Shown piece after piece: positions 36,084 through 45,255 of a stretch of 64,000 nucleotides of DNA. The stretch is from contig NZ_LR134313.1 in NCBI RefSeq assembly GCF_900636765.1, positions 1,426,001-1,490,000 on the forward strand, written 5' to 3'. Both the position numbers and the translations under genes were made by a program. The notes under the pieces are model-generated. The model worked only from the letters and a program-made list of their open reading frames with translations. It did not search any database and was not told the DNA's origin. Origin of the DNA: Neisseria canis (GTDB lineage Bacteria; Pseudomonadota; Gammaproteobacteria; Burkholderiales; Neisseriaceae). How positions within the stretch are numbered: the first letter of the stretch is position 1; the number at the start of each line of letters is the position of its first letter.

Positions 36084-36237
36084 GTGCTGCTGATTTTAAA
36101 CGGTATTGTGGAATGATCCGATTGAATAATCGGGTATCGGGAATTGCCCCGGCTTTATATACTGCAATACCCTTCATAATAAAAAGCGGTTTAACAGGTT
36201 GATTTGCCATCGTATATTCCGACATATAAATTTAAGC

Positions 36238-36272
36238 AAAAAGGCGTACCCGACTGGGTACGCTTTTTATTA
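36238..36272 (-). terminator. Intrinsic terminator of the cytochrome c gene
   Basis: On the minus strand AAAAAGCGTACCC - AGTC - GGGTACGCC is followed by TTTTT. It lies 13 bases after the cytochrome stop codon. Confidence 0.85.
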
Positions 36273-36284
36273 AAAACAGCTAAA

Positions 36285-36860
36285 TTATTTTTTCGCGCTG
36301 GCTTGTGCAGGAGAAGCAGATGATGCGGCAGCTGCCGGAGCCGCTCCTGAAGCAGCAGCATCAGAAGCTGCCGAAGCAGGCACTGCAGGCGCTTCGAATT
36401 TACCACCTGATTGGTTTGTCATGTATGCGATGGCGCGTTTCAATTCATCATCAGTCAAATCGCTTGCGCCGCCTTTGGCAGGCATATTGTTAAAACCGTT
36501 TAAAGCGTGGCTGAACAAAGTATCGAAACCTTTGGCAATACGCGGAGCCCAGTCGGCATTATTGGTAATGCGCGGTGCGCCGGCTACAGTGCTGTCGGTA
36601 GCGTGGCATTGGACACATACTTTTTGGAAAATTCTGTCGCCTTGGCGCAAGCCGACGGGCACGCCGTCACCCATAGTTACATTGCCGATGGGCATAATGC
36701 GAGTCTCAACGGCATCGGCAGTCATTTCATCAACATTGCTGAAATAGCCGCTGGTTGCCAAGCGCACTAAGAAAAACAAAGTTGCCAGAAGAATAACAAT
36801 GCCGCTGACCAAGGTAAACGCAGTAGATCCGCGAACATTTTGTTTGGTTGTATGGTTCAT
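36285..36860 (-). CDS. Membrane-anchored c-type cytochrome (c5-like)
   Basis: 191 residues from ATG 36860 (GAGG upstream). One uncleaved membrane helix at about 12-35 (TAFTLVSGIVILLATLFFLV), a periplasmic linker, one haem site CVQCH, and the axial Met in NNMPAKGGASDLTDDELKRAIAYM, typical of the c5 group. It ends in an Ala/Ser/Pro-rich tail of about 35 residues. N. meningitidis c5 carries two haem domains; this protein has only one. It probably shuttles electrons from bc1 to a terminal oxidase or a denitrification enzyme. Confidence 0.88.
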   Translation of the reverse strand: MNHTTKQNVRGSTAFTLVSGIVILLATLFFLVRLATSGYFSNVDEMTADAVETRIMPIGNVTMGDGVPVGLRQGDRIFQKVCVQCHATDSTVAGAPRITNNADWAPRIAKGFDTLFSHALNGFNNMPAKGGASDLTDDELKRAIAYMTNQSGGKFEAPAVPASAASDAAASGAAPAAAASSASPAQASAKK

Positions 36861-37096
36861 GTGTTTTGGCCTCGCCGATAGATATCGTTTGGGACTGAAT
36901 TTTATTGATTTGTTAAATTGCATTAACAATAATTTGCTGGATTATACTGAATTCGGGCGTGTTTTCCAATCATTTAAGTTTGGCTTATCTCAAAAAAAGG
37001 CTAAAAACTGATTTTATCACGATCAAACGCATAATTGTGACGGCGTATAAGCCGGAGCCGCACTGTGTAAAAAACACGAAACAACACAATAAAATT

Positions 37097-37125
37097 TTGC
37101 CAAAGCGCCATTTTTCGGGTATCTT
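37097..37125 (+). promoter_or_regulatory. Promoter of tRNA-Arg
   Basis: TTGCCA and TATCTT with 17-base spacing, 12 bases ahead of the tRNA 5' end. Confidence 0.6.
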
Positions 37126-37136
37126 ATCGCTCGCCT

Positions 37137-37212
37137 GTACCCGTAGCTCAGTTGGAAGAGCGTCAGTTTCCGAAGCTGAAGGTCGCTGGTTCGATCCCAG
37201 TCGGGTGCGCCA
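37137..37212 (+). tRNA. tRNA-Arg (anticodon CCG)
   Basis: 76 bases including encoded CCA. The acceptor stem GTACCCG pairs with CGGGTGC (one G-T pair), the anticodon arm TCAGT-TTCCGAA-GCTGA gives anticodon CCG, and the T arm GCTGG-TTCGATC-CCAGT is regular. It reads CGG codons. Confidence 0.95.
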
Positions 37213-37603
37213 AATATTCTGAAAGTTTTTAAAGCAGTCCAAGTTAATGTGAAATGCGGCTGCTTTTTAGATTCCTAAAATTTAAACCGTGTTTGGTTGC
37301 GGTTAATGTGTTTAACCGTTATCCCTAATCCTTATCCTTACCTCAAGCCTGCCGGTTTATTTTGAAATAGGCTGTAATTTCGCTTGATTTCACCGATAAT
37401 TTGCGCTACCTTACGCAAACTTTATTCTTTTTTAACTTTTAATAAACCTCAAGCAGCTATCTCAATTGATTGGAGCGCTTGGTTGTCGCCGGATGGTTCC
37501 GTATCGCGTACCCTAAATCGTTGTTCGGAAAACAAGCATTACAGATGCTGTGGCGAAGCTGATGCTTCCTATTGGTTTACCTGCAGAATATAAAGAGGCA
37601 ATC
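37213..37603 (+). other. Leader region upstream of ilvI
   Basis: 391 bases. At 37231-37268 AAAGCAG pairs with CTGCTTT before a T-run, a probable terminator of the tRNA. Further down, TTTGCG at about 37399 faces CGCAAA, followed by a T-rich stretch (CTTTATTCTTTTTT), which could act as an attenuator ahead of the ilv genes. I found no convincing Ile/Leu/Val-rich leader peptide. Confidence 0.45.
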
Positions 37604-39382
37604 ATGCAATTATCAGGTGCACAAATACTCGTGCAGAGTCTTAAAGCCGAAGGCGTGGATTACGTTTTTGGTTATCCCGGCGGCGCAGTTCTCGAAATTT
37701 ATGATGCGCTTTTTCAATTAAACAAATTCAAGCATATTTTGGTTCGCCATGAGCAGGCAGCGGTGCATGCGGCAGATGCTTATGCCCGCACCAGCGGCAA
37801 GGTGGGTGTGGCTTTGGTCACTTCCGGCCCGGGTGTAACCAATGCGGTAACAGGTATTGCTACGGCATATTCTGATTCCGTTCCAATCGTGGTGATTTCG
37901 GGGCAGGTAGGTACGCCCGCAATCGGCAGCGATGCGTTTCAGGAAGTGGATACTGTGGGTATTACCCGCCCATGCGTAAAACACAATTTTCTGGTTACCG
38001 ACATCAATGATTTGGCAACCACGATTAAAAAAGCGTTTCAAATTGCCGCCAGCGGCCGCCCCGGCCCCGTGGTTGTGGATATTCCTAAAGATGTTACCCA
38101 GGCGATGGCGAAATTCAGCTATCCGCAAGAAGATATCTTTATCCGTTCATACCAGCCGGTTACGCAAGGCCATACAGGGCAAATTAAAAAAGCGGTGCAA
38201 ATGTTTGCTTCTGCCAAACGGCCTATCGTTTATTTTGGCGGCGGTATTGTTTTAGGCAACGCCCATCAGGAATTGATTGACTTTGTCAAACTTACTGGCG
38301 CGCCGTGTACCGGAACGCTGATGGGGCTTGGCGCCTACCCTTCAAGCGACCGCCAATTTGTGGGTATGCTGGGTATGCACGGTACTTATGAAGCGAATCT
38401 GGCCATGCAAAATGCCGATGTGGTATTGGCCGTCGGTGCGCGTTTTGACGACCGTGTGGTTTCCGTGCCTTCAAAATTCTTTGAAAAGGCCAAGAAAATC
38501 ATTCATGTCGATATCGACCCTTCAAGCATTGCCAAACGTGTCAAAGTGGATGTGCCGATTGTAGGCGATGTGAAAAACGTTTTGGCCGAAATGATCGGTT
38601 TGTGGAAAAAACAAGAGCTTCATCTTAATGAAACCGCACTTGAAAAATGGTGGCAGACAGTTGAAAACTGGCGCAGCCGCGATTGCTTGTGGTTTGAAGA
38701 CGATGGAGAGCTTATCAAGCCCCAATATGTGGTTCAGAAGCTGGCAGAGGTAACCAATAATTCCGCGATTATTACGTCGGATGTGGGGCAGCACCAAATG
38801 TTTGCCGCGCAATATTATCCGTTTGAACGCCCGCGCCAATGGCTGAATTCCGGCGGTTTGGGTACGATGGGTGTGGGCATACCTTATGCAATGGGTGCCA
38901 AACTGGCGGCGCCTGATCAGGATGTGTTCTGTATTACGGGCGAAGGTTCTGTTCAGATGAACATCCAAGAGCTCTCAACCTGCTTCCAATACAAACTGCC
39001 GATTAATATCGTTACGCTGAATAACGGTTATTTGGGCATGGTCCGCCAATGGCAGGAGCTTTATTACAGTAACCGTGAATCGGAAACTTATTTTGATTCC
39101 CTGCCGGATTTCGTCAAATTGGCCGAAGCTTATGGCCATGTAGGTATCCGTGTACACAATAAATCCGATGTCGAGGGCGCGCTGCTTGAAGCGTTGAAAC
39201 AGAAAGACCGTTTGGTGTTTTTGGATTTCATCACGGACAAGAAGCAGAATGTGTTCCCAATGGTGGGCAACGGTAAAGGCTTGGATGAAATGGTGTTGCC
39301 GCTCCATATGCGCCAAACCCCCCAAGATTCCGATGTGAATGATGTAACAGACCGCGATTACGATACAAGGAGCGTGCCATAA
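37604..39382 (+). CDS. ilvI: Acetolactate synthase large (catalytic) subunit
   Basis: ThDP enzyme that makes acetolactate or acetohydroxybutyrate, the first common step of branched-chain amino acid synthesis. 592 residues from ATG 37604 (AAAGAGGC upstream); the earlier ATG at 37550 gives an unrelated extension. Motifs: catalytic Glu in YVFGYPGGAVLEIYD and RHEQAAVHAADAYAR, FAD-side blocks in the middle, and the ThDP motif GEGSVQMNIQELSTC...NNGYLGMVRQWQELYY. Its TAA overlaps the ilvH ATG by one base, so the subunits are co-translated. Confidence 0.97.
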   Translation: MQLSGAQILVQSLKAEGVDYVFGYPGGAVLEIYDALFQLNKFKHILVRHEQAAVHAADAYARTSGKVGVALVTSGPGVTNAVTGIATAYSDSVPIVVISGQVGTPAIGSDAFQEVDTVGITRPCVKHNFLVTDINDLATTIKKAFQIAASGRPGPVVVDIPKDVTQAMAKFSYPQEDIFIRSYQPVTQGHTGQIKKAVQMFASAKRPIVYFGGGIVLGNAHQELIDFVKLTGAPCTGTLMGLGAYPSSDRQFVGMLGMHGTYEANLAMQNADVVLAVGARFDDRVVSVPSKFFEKAKKIIHVDIDPSSIAKRVKVDVPIVGDVKNVLAEMIGLWKKQELHLNETALEKWWQTVENWRSRDCLWFEDDGELIKPQYVVQKLAEVTNNSAIITSDVGQHQMFAAQYYPFERPRQWLNSGGLGTMGVGIPYAMGAKLAAPDQDVFCITGEGSVQMNIQELSTCFQYKLPINIVTLNNGYLGMVRQWQELYYSNRESETYFDSLPDFVKLAEAYGHVGIRVHNKSDVEGALLEALKQKDRLVFLDFITDKKQNVFPMVGNGKGLDEMVLPLHMRQTPQDSDVNDVTDRDYDTRSVP

Positions 39383-39873
39383 TGCGACATATATTATCTA
39401 TCCTGATGGAAAACGAATCAGGCGCGATGAGCCGCGTGGTAGGTTTGTTTTCGGCCCGCGATTACAACATTGACTCGCTTTCGGTTGCCGCTACCGAGGA
39501 TAAAACGCTTTCCCGTATGACTATCGTAACCAATGGCGACGAAACCGTTATCGAGCAGATTACCAAGCAGCTGAACAAGCTGGTTGAAGTGATTAAAGTG
39601 GTGGATCTTAATGAAAGCCGCTTTGTGGAACGGGAGCTGATGTTGGTGAAACTGCGCGCCGTCGGCAAAGACCGCGATGAGTTTTTACGGCTCACCGAGA
39701 TCTACCGCGGCAGCGTTGTGGATGTTACAGACAAAACCTACACTGTTGAAATCACAGGCTCTTCCGATAAACTCGATTCATTTTTGGAAACCGTTGGAAA
39801 AGCGCAGATTCTTGAAACCGTGCGTACCGGCGCAGCCGGTATCGGTCGCGGCGAGCGGATTTTGAGAATTTAG
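39382..39873 (+). CDS. ilvH: Acetolactate synthase small (regulatory) subunit
   Basis: 163 residues. An N-terminal ACT domain (MRHILSILMENESGAMSRVVGLFSARDYNIDSLSVAATED) binds valine for feedback inhibition; the C-terminal domain (LMLVKLRAVGKDRDEFLRLTEIYRGSVVDV...IRIL-type end) contacts the large subunit. The start codon overlaps the ilvI stop. Confidence 0.97.
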   Translation: MRHILSILMENESGAMSRVVGLFSARDYNIDSLSVAATEDKTLSRMTIVTNGDETVIEQITKQLNKLVEVIKVVDLNESRFVERELMLVKLRAVGKDRDEFLRLTEIYRGSVVDVTDKTYTVEITGSSDKLDSFLETVGKAQILETVRTGAAGIGRGERILRI

Positions 39874-39903
39874 ATTTATCCTGTGTTCATTTAGCCGTTT
39901 GGT

Positions 39904-39940
39904 TTCAGACAGGCATGTAAATATTGGATGCCTGTCTGAA
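39904..39940. repeat. Inverted uptake-sequence pair
   Basis: TTCAGACAGGCAT and ATGCCTGTCTGAA between ilvH and the monooxygenase-like gene. Arms point outward from an 11-base spacer. Confidence 0.6.
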
Positions 39941-40014
39941 AAATAAAAATTCAGAAATTAAAGCATTTGTGCCGACACCATTTCAGTATCGTAAGTTGTA
40001 GAGGAAGAAAAGGG

Positions 40015-40317
40015 ATGAGCAAGGTTAAGATTACCGCTGTTATCACGACGAAGCCCGAGCACCGCAGCGAGCTTTTGGAAGTATTGAGGAATTTGGTTGC
40101 CGCCAGCCGAAAGGAAGCGGGCAATATCCGGTATGACTCGCATCAAGATACTGAAAATGAGAACAGATTTGTATTTTTTGAAAACTGGCAAAACGCCGAA
40201 GCGGTTGACCGGCACAACGCTTCGGAACATTTTCAAAGCTTTTTGCAGGCGATAGAAAATAAAGTTGAAGACGTGGAAGTGATGCTGCTGAAGGATGTTT
40301 CTGAAAATATTGATTAA
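40015..40317 (+). CDS. ABM-domain protein, putative quinol monooxygenase-like
   Basis: 100 residues from ATG 40015 (GAGGAAGAAAAGGG upstream). The fold pattern is that of the dimeric ferredoxin-like ABM/YgiN family: ITAVITTKPEHRSELLEVLRNLVAASRKEAGNIRYDSHQD, FVFFENWQNAEAVDRHNASEHFQSFL. It lies between ilvH and ilvC and is co-directional, so it is probably transcribed with them, though an uptake-sequence hairpin lies in between. Its role in or beside branched-chain synthesis is unknown. Confidence 0.8.
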   Translation: MSKVKITAVITTKPEHRSELLEVLRNLVAASRKEAGNIRYDSHQDTENENRFVFFENWQNAEAVDRHNASEHFQSFLQAIENKVEDVEVMLLKDVSENID

Positions 40318-41376
<1,059 letters not shown>

Positions 41377-41403
41377 TCAGCGGATTATTTGGAAGTATGT
41401 GAA

Positions 41404-41438
41404 AATGCCTGTCTGAAAAAAGCTTCAGACAGGCATTG
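41404..41438. terminator. Bidirectional uptake-sequence terminator after ilvC
   Basis: AATGCCTGTCTGAAA and its complement between the convergent ilvC and VOC genes. Confidence 0.7.
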
Positions 41439-41468
41439 TTTTGTGTTGATTGGATGAAAGAGGTAGCC

Positions 41469-41915
41469 TTATTGGCCAAGCCCTGCGTCACCGCTGTCTA
41501 TTGACCAGGGCGTGCCGAAGCGGTCGGTAACGATACCGAAGCCTCGGGAAAAGAAAGTTGCTTCAAACGGCATTTCGATTGTACCGCCTTCTGCCAGGGC
41601 ATCGAAAATGCGCCGGCCCTCTGAAGGGGTATCAACGCTGATGTTGATTTGCATACCTTGAGGTTTCTGATAGCCGCTGCCTGTGGCGCATAGCTCGGAG
41701 ACAATGTCGGATGCCATTAAGGTTTGCGAACCGATTGTTAACTGGGCATACATGATTTTTTGTTTATCGGATTCGGATAAGGGCGGCATATCGGGTTCAG
41801 GCGGCATATCGTTGTATGTATAACGATCGGTTATTTTACCGCTGAAAAGTTGCGCGTAGAATTCAATGGCTTCGGCGCAATCGCCGTTGAAGTAAAGATA
41901 TGGAATGAATTTCAT
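41469..41915 (-). CDS. VOC-family protein (PhnB/glyoxalase-like)
   Basis: 148 residues with the paired beta-alpha-beta-beta-beta units of the vicinal oxygen chelate fold: MKFIPYLYFNGDCAEAIEFYAQLFSGKI and the PhnB-like centre KIMYAQLTIGSQTLMASD, then a second unit ending FGIVTDRFGTPWSID. PhnB-like members have no settled reaction. It is preceded by AAGGAG. It reads alone, convergent with ilvC. Confidence 0.85.
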   Translation of the reverse strand: MKFIPYLYFNGDCAEAIEFYAQLFSGKITDRYTYNDMPPEPDMPPLSESDKQKIMYAQLTIGSQTLMASDIVSELCATGSGYQKPQGMQINISVDTPSEGRRIFDALAEGGTIEMPFEATFFSRGFGIVTDRFGTPWSIDSGDAGLGQ

Positions 41916-42008
41916 GGTGTTCTCCTTGTGTGGTTTGATTGGGAGAAGCCCGTTTGTTTTCAGACAGGCCTTGCGGCAATAGTAAGGTATTTAAAGAACA
42001 GCTATTTA

Positions 42009-42791
42009 TCACGGATTGCGCTGGGCTTTGATAAATTCAAACAGCAGCTTGGGCAGATTGACGGTAATCGGCGGATCGCTGGATTGGAAGGGACGCATGT
42101 TTAAGCTTACTTTAAGCGGAGCGGCCAAAGGAAAGCAAATGGGTTCGGGGTGGATGCCGCGCAGGCAGTGGTCGAGGCGGAAATAGTGCAAAGGGTTGAG
42201 GCTGGGTTCGATTTCGCAACCGAGCAGGTAATAAATACCGTTGGGCACATTGCGGATTGAGAAACTTCTGGTATGGAATAAGGCATTGCCGACTATGGGT
42301 ACTCCGCGGGGGATAGGCTCGGGAAACAGGCCGGCAAATACTACGCTGTGCGGATTTGCGCCTGAAATGGAGATGCTGAGAGGATGCGGTTGCAGGTGTT
42401 TTTCAGGCTCGAAGCTGTAATGGGGAAGGGCGCGGGAGGTGTGATCGGAAACCTGTTCGTTAAAAATGCGGCTTACGGCTGCTGCCTGGTTGCGGTAGTC
42501 GCGCGGGGTTTGGCCTGTGTGCAAATGGAAGCGCCGGCTGTATGTGCCTGCACTGGCATGGCCGGCTTCCAGTTGCGATTCGATAATGCTTTTGCCTTCA
42601 ACTAAGGGCTCGATGCCTTGTTCGATTTTGAGGGCGGCAATGTAGTCGCGCATGGAAATGCCTGTCTGAAAATGAAACCAGCGGCTGAGATAGAAGCGGC
42701 TGTAGCCGAAGTGTGCGGCAATATCGGCAGGTGTGGGATTGTCTTTCAGACAGGCTCTGATATGGGCGGTTACCTCTTCTAGCGAAAGCAT
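42009..42791 (-). CDS. AraC-family transcription regulator (N-terminal DNA-binding domain)
   Basis: 260 residues. Two helix-turn-helices fill the first 100 residues (NPTPADIAAHFGYSRFYLSRWFHFQTGISMRDYI and KSIIESQLEAGHASAGTYSRRFHLHTGQTPRDYRNQ). The C-terminal 140 residues may be a ligand-binding domain, but no family is recognised. ATG 42791 follows the upstream stop by 4 bases with GAGG inside the upstream coding end; 42806 is an alternative. The peptide FQTGI is encoded by an uptake sequence. It is probably co-transcribed with the unknown gene upstream. Confidence 0.85.
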   Translation of the reverse strand: MLSLEEVTAHIRACLKDNPTPADIAAHFGYSRFYLSRWFHFQTGISMRDYIAALKIEQGIEPLVEGKSIIESQLEAGHASAGTYSRRFHLHTGQTPRDYRNQAAAVSRIFNEQVSDHTSRALPHYSFEPEKHLQPHPLSISISGANPHSVVFAGLFPEPIPRGVPIVGNALFHTRSFSIRNVPNGIYYLLGCEIEPSLNPLHYFRLDHCLRGIHPEPICFPLAAPLKVSLNMRPFQSSDPPITVNLPKLLFEFIKAQRNP

Positions 42792-42795
42792 AAAA

Positions 42796-43233
42796 TTAGC
42801 CCTCATCAGGCTCTGTAAAGCCGACAGTGGTGGTTAAGGTAAAAGGTGTGTCAACATAATCTTCCAAACCTTCGCATTCAAAACGATAAACGCCCTTGAT
42901 GGTAACGGAAACGCTGCCGTCAGCATTGGCTTGGAAAGTTAAGGATTCGATATCAATCGGATGGTGCACATTATCCAGATAAATGGATCCGTCGATATAG
43001 GGCGTGGTTCGGGTGGCTGCTGCATCATTAAGGGGAAATCGGAAGGTTCGGCCGATTAAATCCTCCGGTTGGAGCGAAGGCAGCCTGATGCTGTCGAGAC
43101 GGATTTCGGTTTCTTCTTCGTCATAGTCTTCGTGCCATTTGAATGGGTGCAGCGGTATGGTTAAGGAAGCATTATCAGGTAAGCCAAGCAAAACGGCGTA
43201 GTGTGGGCGTAAAAGATGTGTAGGAAATTTCAT
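42796..43233 (-). CDS. Unknown conserved-looking protein
   Basis: 145 residues from ATG 43233 (alternatives at 43242 and 43287). No signal peptide or membrane span. It is acidic, with a beta-rich pattern: HYAVLLGLPDNASLTIPLHPFKWHEDYDEEETEIRLDSIRLPS, then GSIYLDNVHHPIDIESLTFQANADGSVSVTIKGVYRFECEG. I recognise no family. It is followed at once by the AraC regulator, so the two may form a unit. Confidence 0.65.
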   Translation of the reverse strand: MKFPTHLLRPHYAVLLGLPDNASLTIPLHPFKWHEDYDEEETEIRLDSIRLPSLQPEDLIGRTFRFPLNDAAATRTTPYIDGSIYLDNVHHPIDIESLTFQANADGSVSVTIKGVYRFECEGLEDYVDTPFTLTTTVGFTEPDEG

Positions 43234-43309
43234 AGCAGGCATCCTGTGAATTATCGGCGGGCAAAAAAGCCGTTTGAAAGGTTTCAAACGGCTTGGATAT
43301 ATTGCGGCT

Positions 43310-43786
43310 TTATTGTGGAATACGCAGTTTTTGACCCGGGTAGATTTTGTTCGGGTCGCTCAACATGGGTTTGTTGGCTTCAAAAATCTTCATGTATTGG
43401 TTGGCATCACCATAGTATTTTTTAGCAATCGCGGATAAGGTGTCGCCGCTGACTACGTCATGATACTGGGCTTCGGCAGCAGCAGGATATGAAAGCTTGT
43501 TTTCAACATCGGATACACCGGTTACGTTGCCCGCAGCCAAAACCGCTTTTTCTGCCGCTTCCTGAGAAGGTGCAGACCCGCTTAGAGTTACCTTGCCGCT
43601 GGCTCCATCGAAAGCAACGCTTAATCCGCTCAGGCCGAGATTCTGTTTTTCGATATAGGTTTGGATGGCAGTCGCAGCTTTTTGGTTTAATTCTGCCATA
43701 TTGGCAGCGGCAGCGGCGGCCACTTCTTTTTCGTCTTTACCAAACAGTTTTTCACCTGCGTTTTTGATGAAGCTAAACAAGCCCAT
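43310..43786 (-). CDS. kbp: BON-LysM protein Kbp (YgaU), potassium-binding
   Basis: 158 residues from ATG 43786. Family start MGLFSFIKNAGEKLFG, a BON domain (LGLSGLSVAFDGASGKVTLSGSAPSQEAAEKAVLAAGNVTGVSDVENKL) and a C-terminal LysM domain (YHDVVSGDTLSAIAKKYYGDANQYMKIFEANKPML...IYPGQKLRIPQ). The E. coli homologue is a cytoplasmic K+ sensor needed under high K+. An Ala-rich insert near residue 25 is a local feature. Confidence 0.9.
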   Translation of the reverse strand: MGLFSFIKNAGEKLFGKDEKEVAAAAAANMAELNQKAATAIQTYIEKQNLGLSGLSVAFDGASGKVTLSGSAPSQEAAEKAVLAAGNVTGVSDVENKLSYPAAAEAQYHDVVSGDTLSAIAKKYYGDANQYMKIFEANKPMLSDPNKIYPGQKLRIPQ

Positions 43787-43925
43787 TTTTGACTCCTTAA
43801 ATATATTGTTTGAAAAATCCGGCGCACCGGGTTTGTGCATGATTATATGCTCAATTAAGTTTGGCAAGCATTACAACGGGGTATTACTTTGTTTTACATA
43901 AAATAAACTATTCGAAAGCGCGGGC

Positions 43926-43964
43926 AAAAATGCCTGTCTGAAAAAATTCAGACAGGCATTTTTT
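43926..43964. terminator. Bidirectional uptake-sequence hairpin
   Basis: AAAAATGCCTGTCTGAA and its complement with A and T runs on the outer sides, upstream of kbp and at the left border of the AT-rich fimbrial region. Confidence 0.7.
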
Positions 43965-44192
43965 AAAGTAAAAAAGGGAAGTATCTGCTTTGACCAGAAA
44001 GCTATACAGATAAACCGATATTTTTCAGCATTTATCCATTGTTTGTTACCAGGCTGTGACAATGGCTTGTGTTTGCTTTACAAAGGTTTGGGAAATTGTA
44101 TGTTTATTGGTAACAATTGTTAATATTTTGTTAAGTTATTATATTTTGAATTTTTAGATAAAATATTTAGTGTGATCTTAATGTTTCTTGAT

Positions 44193-44493
44193 TAAATATG
44201 ATATTTGTATACTAAATATCATATTTATTATAGATTGGTTGGTTGATATTATTAAAAATAATAACAAAAGTTATTATTTTTAATCTTTTTAAAGGTTTTA
44301 TTTTGTTAAAAATTTATTTTTAATGTTTGTTTTTTTTAACAATTGCAAAAAAATGTTGATTTTTAGGTTGACAATACAAATTCCGATATTGGATAATTCA
44401 TTCATCTAAGAACAGTTATCTTGGATTCTACCAATTGTATATATGATGTTTGATTTTTAATATATATAATTCATTCTTTAAATATGATATTTA
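44193..44493. promoter_or_regulatory. Three copies of an AT-rich dyad before the fimbrial genes
   Basis: TAAATATGATATTT(A/G) at 44193-44207, TAAATATCATATTTA at 44213-44227 and TAAATATGATATTTA at 44479-44493. Each is a 15-base palindrome around a central base (first copy imperfect at its last base). They could be operators for a regulator or, by the opposite orientation of the second and third copies, ends of an invertible segment. Confidence 0.5.
44251..44284. terminator. Perfect AT-rich hairpin upstream of fimbrial operon
   Basis: 15-bp perfect arms ATTAAAAATAATAAC / GTTATTATTTTTAAT around an AAAA loop, followed by CTTTTTAAAGG. It could be a weak terminator or regulatory structure within the operon leader. 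Confidence 0.45.
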
Positions 44494-44514
44494 ATAATCT
44501 AAGGGAGATGTCGT

Positions 44515-45174
44515 ATGAATAAAACATTAAAAACTCTATGTTTGGCTTCTATTTTTGCTGTTTCTATGCCGGTTTTTGCTGATAATACTGAGCATAGTGT
44601 TGAAATTCATGGTGATAAAGAGGCAGTTGCTCCAAGTGTTAGTGCTCCTGTTTCAAAAATTGAAAGTAGTGGAAAAACTCAAGGCATGATTAATTTTAGC
44701 GGTCTTGTTTACGCTAGTTCATGCTATATTGAAACAAATTCAGTAAAGCGTAACGTTGAGCTTCCAAGAGTAGAAAGCAATCTTTTGAAGAAAGAAGGCC
44801 AAGTTGCCGGTCAAACAAAATTTACTTTGCAGTTAACAAACTGCCCTGTTGTGGCTGATAAAGAAGGTGATCGTAAGACAGGCGTAAAAATCTACTTTTT
44901 GAATGACCATCATGCCATTAATCAGAATACTGGTAATTTGGTTGATAACTCCTCAGCTGCCAATAAAGCTAAAAATGTGGAAGTTCAGCTTTTGAATGCA
45001 AGCGGTAATAAGATTGACCTCCGTAAATCGGCAAATGAACAGGAAGTTGAAATTAAACAATTGGCTGCTTCTTCAGATCCGGTTTTTGATTTTACTGCGC
45101 AATATTATGCTAACGGTACAGTAGAGCCTGGTGTTGTATTTACAACTGTTCCGTTTGGTTTCGATTACCAATAA
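44515..45174 (+). CDS. Fimbrial major subunit-like protein (chaperone-usher)
   Basis: 219 residues, with a signal peptide MNKTLKTLCLASIFAVSMPVFA. The mature part has the pilin layout: an N-terminal extension, GMINFSGLVYASSCYIETNSVKRNVELPRV with the first Cys of the conserved pair, QLTNCPV with the second, and a C-terminal beta-strand FDFTAQYYANGTVEPGVVFTTVPFGFDY that a PapD-type chaperone would complete. The unusual parts are a roughly 30-residue N-terminal linker before the pilin domain and a Lys-rich middle. A GGGAG site lies 8 bases before the ATG. First gene of a four-gene operon; the AT-rich codon use is unlike neighbours outside the operon. Confidence 0.88.
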   Translation: MNKTLKTLCLASIFAVSMPVFADNTEHSVEIHGDKEAVAPSVSAPVSKIESSGKTQGMINFSGLVYASSCYIETNSVKRNVELPRVESNLLKKEGQVAGQTKFTLQLTNCPVVADKEGDRKTGVKIYFLNDHHAINQNTGNLVDNSSAANKAKNVEVQLLNASGNKIDLRKSANEQEVEIKQLAASSDPVFDFTAQYYANGTVEPGVVFTTVPFGFDYQ

Positions 45175-45255
45175 ACATAAACAATAGTAAAATATTCGCT
45201 ACTCTCCCTACCAAAGCGAAGTAGGGAGAGTATTTTTTAAAACACACGGTGAAAA

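Larger units (their letters stand above)
43787..44514. other. AT-rich region upstream of the fimbrial operon
   Basis: 728 bases with no gene. It contains an uptake-sequence hairpin with A/T runs on both sides (43926-43964). From about 44090 it is strongly AT-rich, with repeated dyads and a hairpin listed separately. It probably holds the fimbrial promoter. Confidence 0.65.

Noticed and set aside
37384..37593. 69-residue frame in the ilv leader considered as leader peptide
   Set aside because: Not enriched in Ile/Leu/Val near a hairpin and no ribosome site, so attenuation by this peptide is not supported.
43871..44062. 63-residue minus-strand frame next to kbp
   Set aside because: Runs through an uptake-sequence hairpin (FRQAF-type peptide) and shows no protein-like features or start signal.
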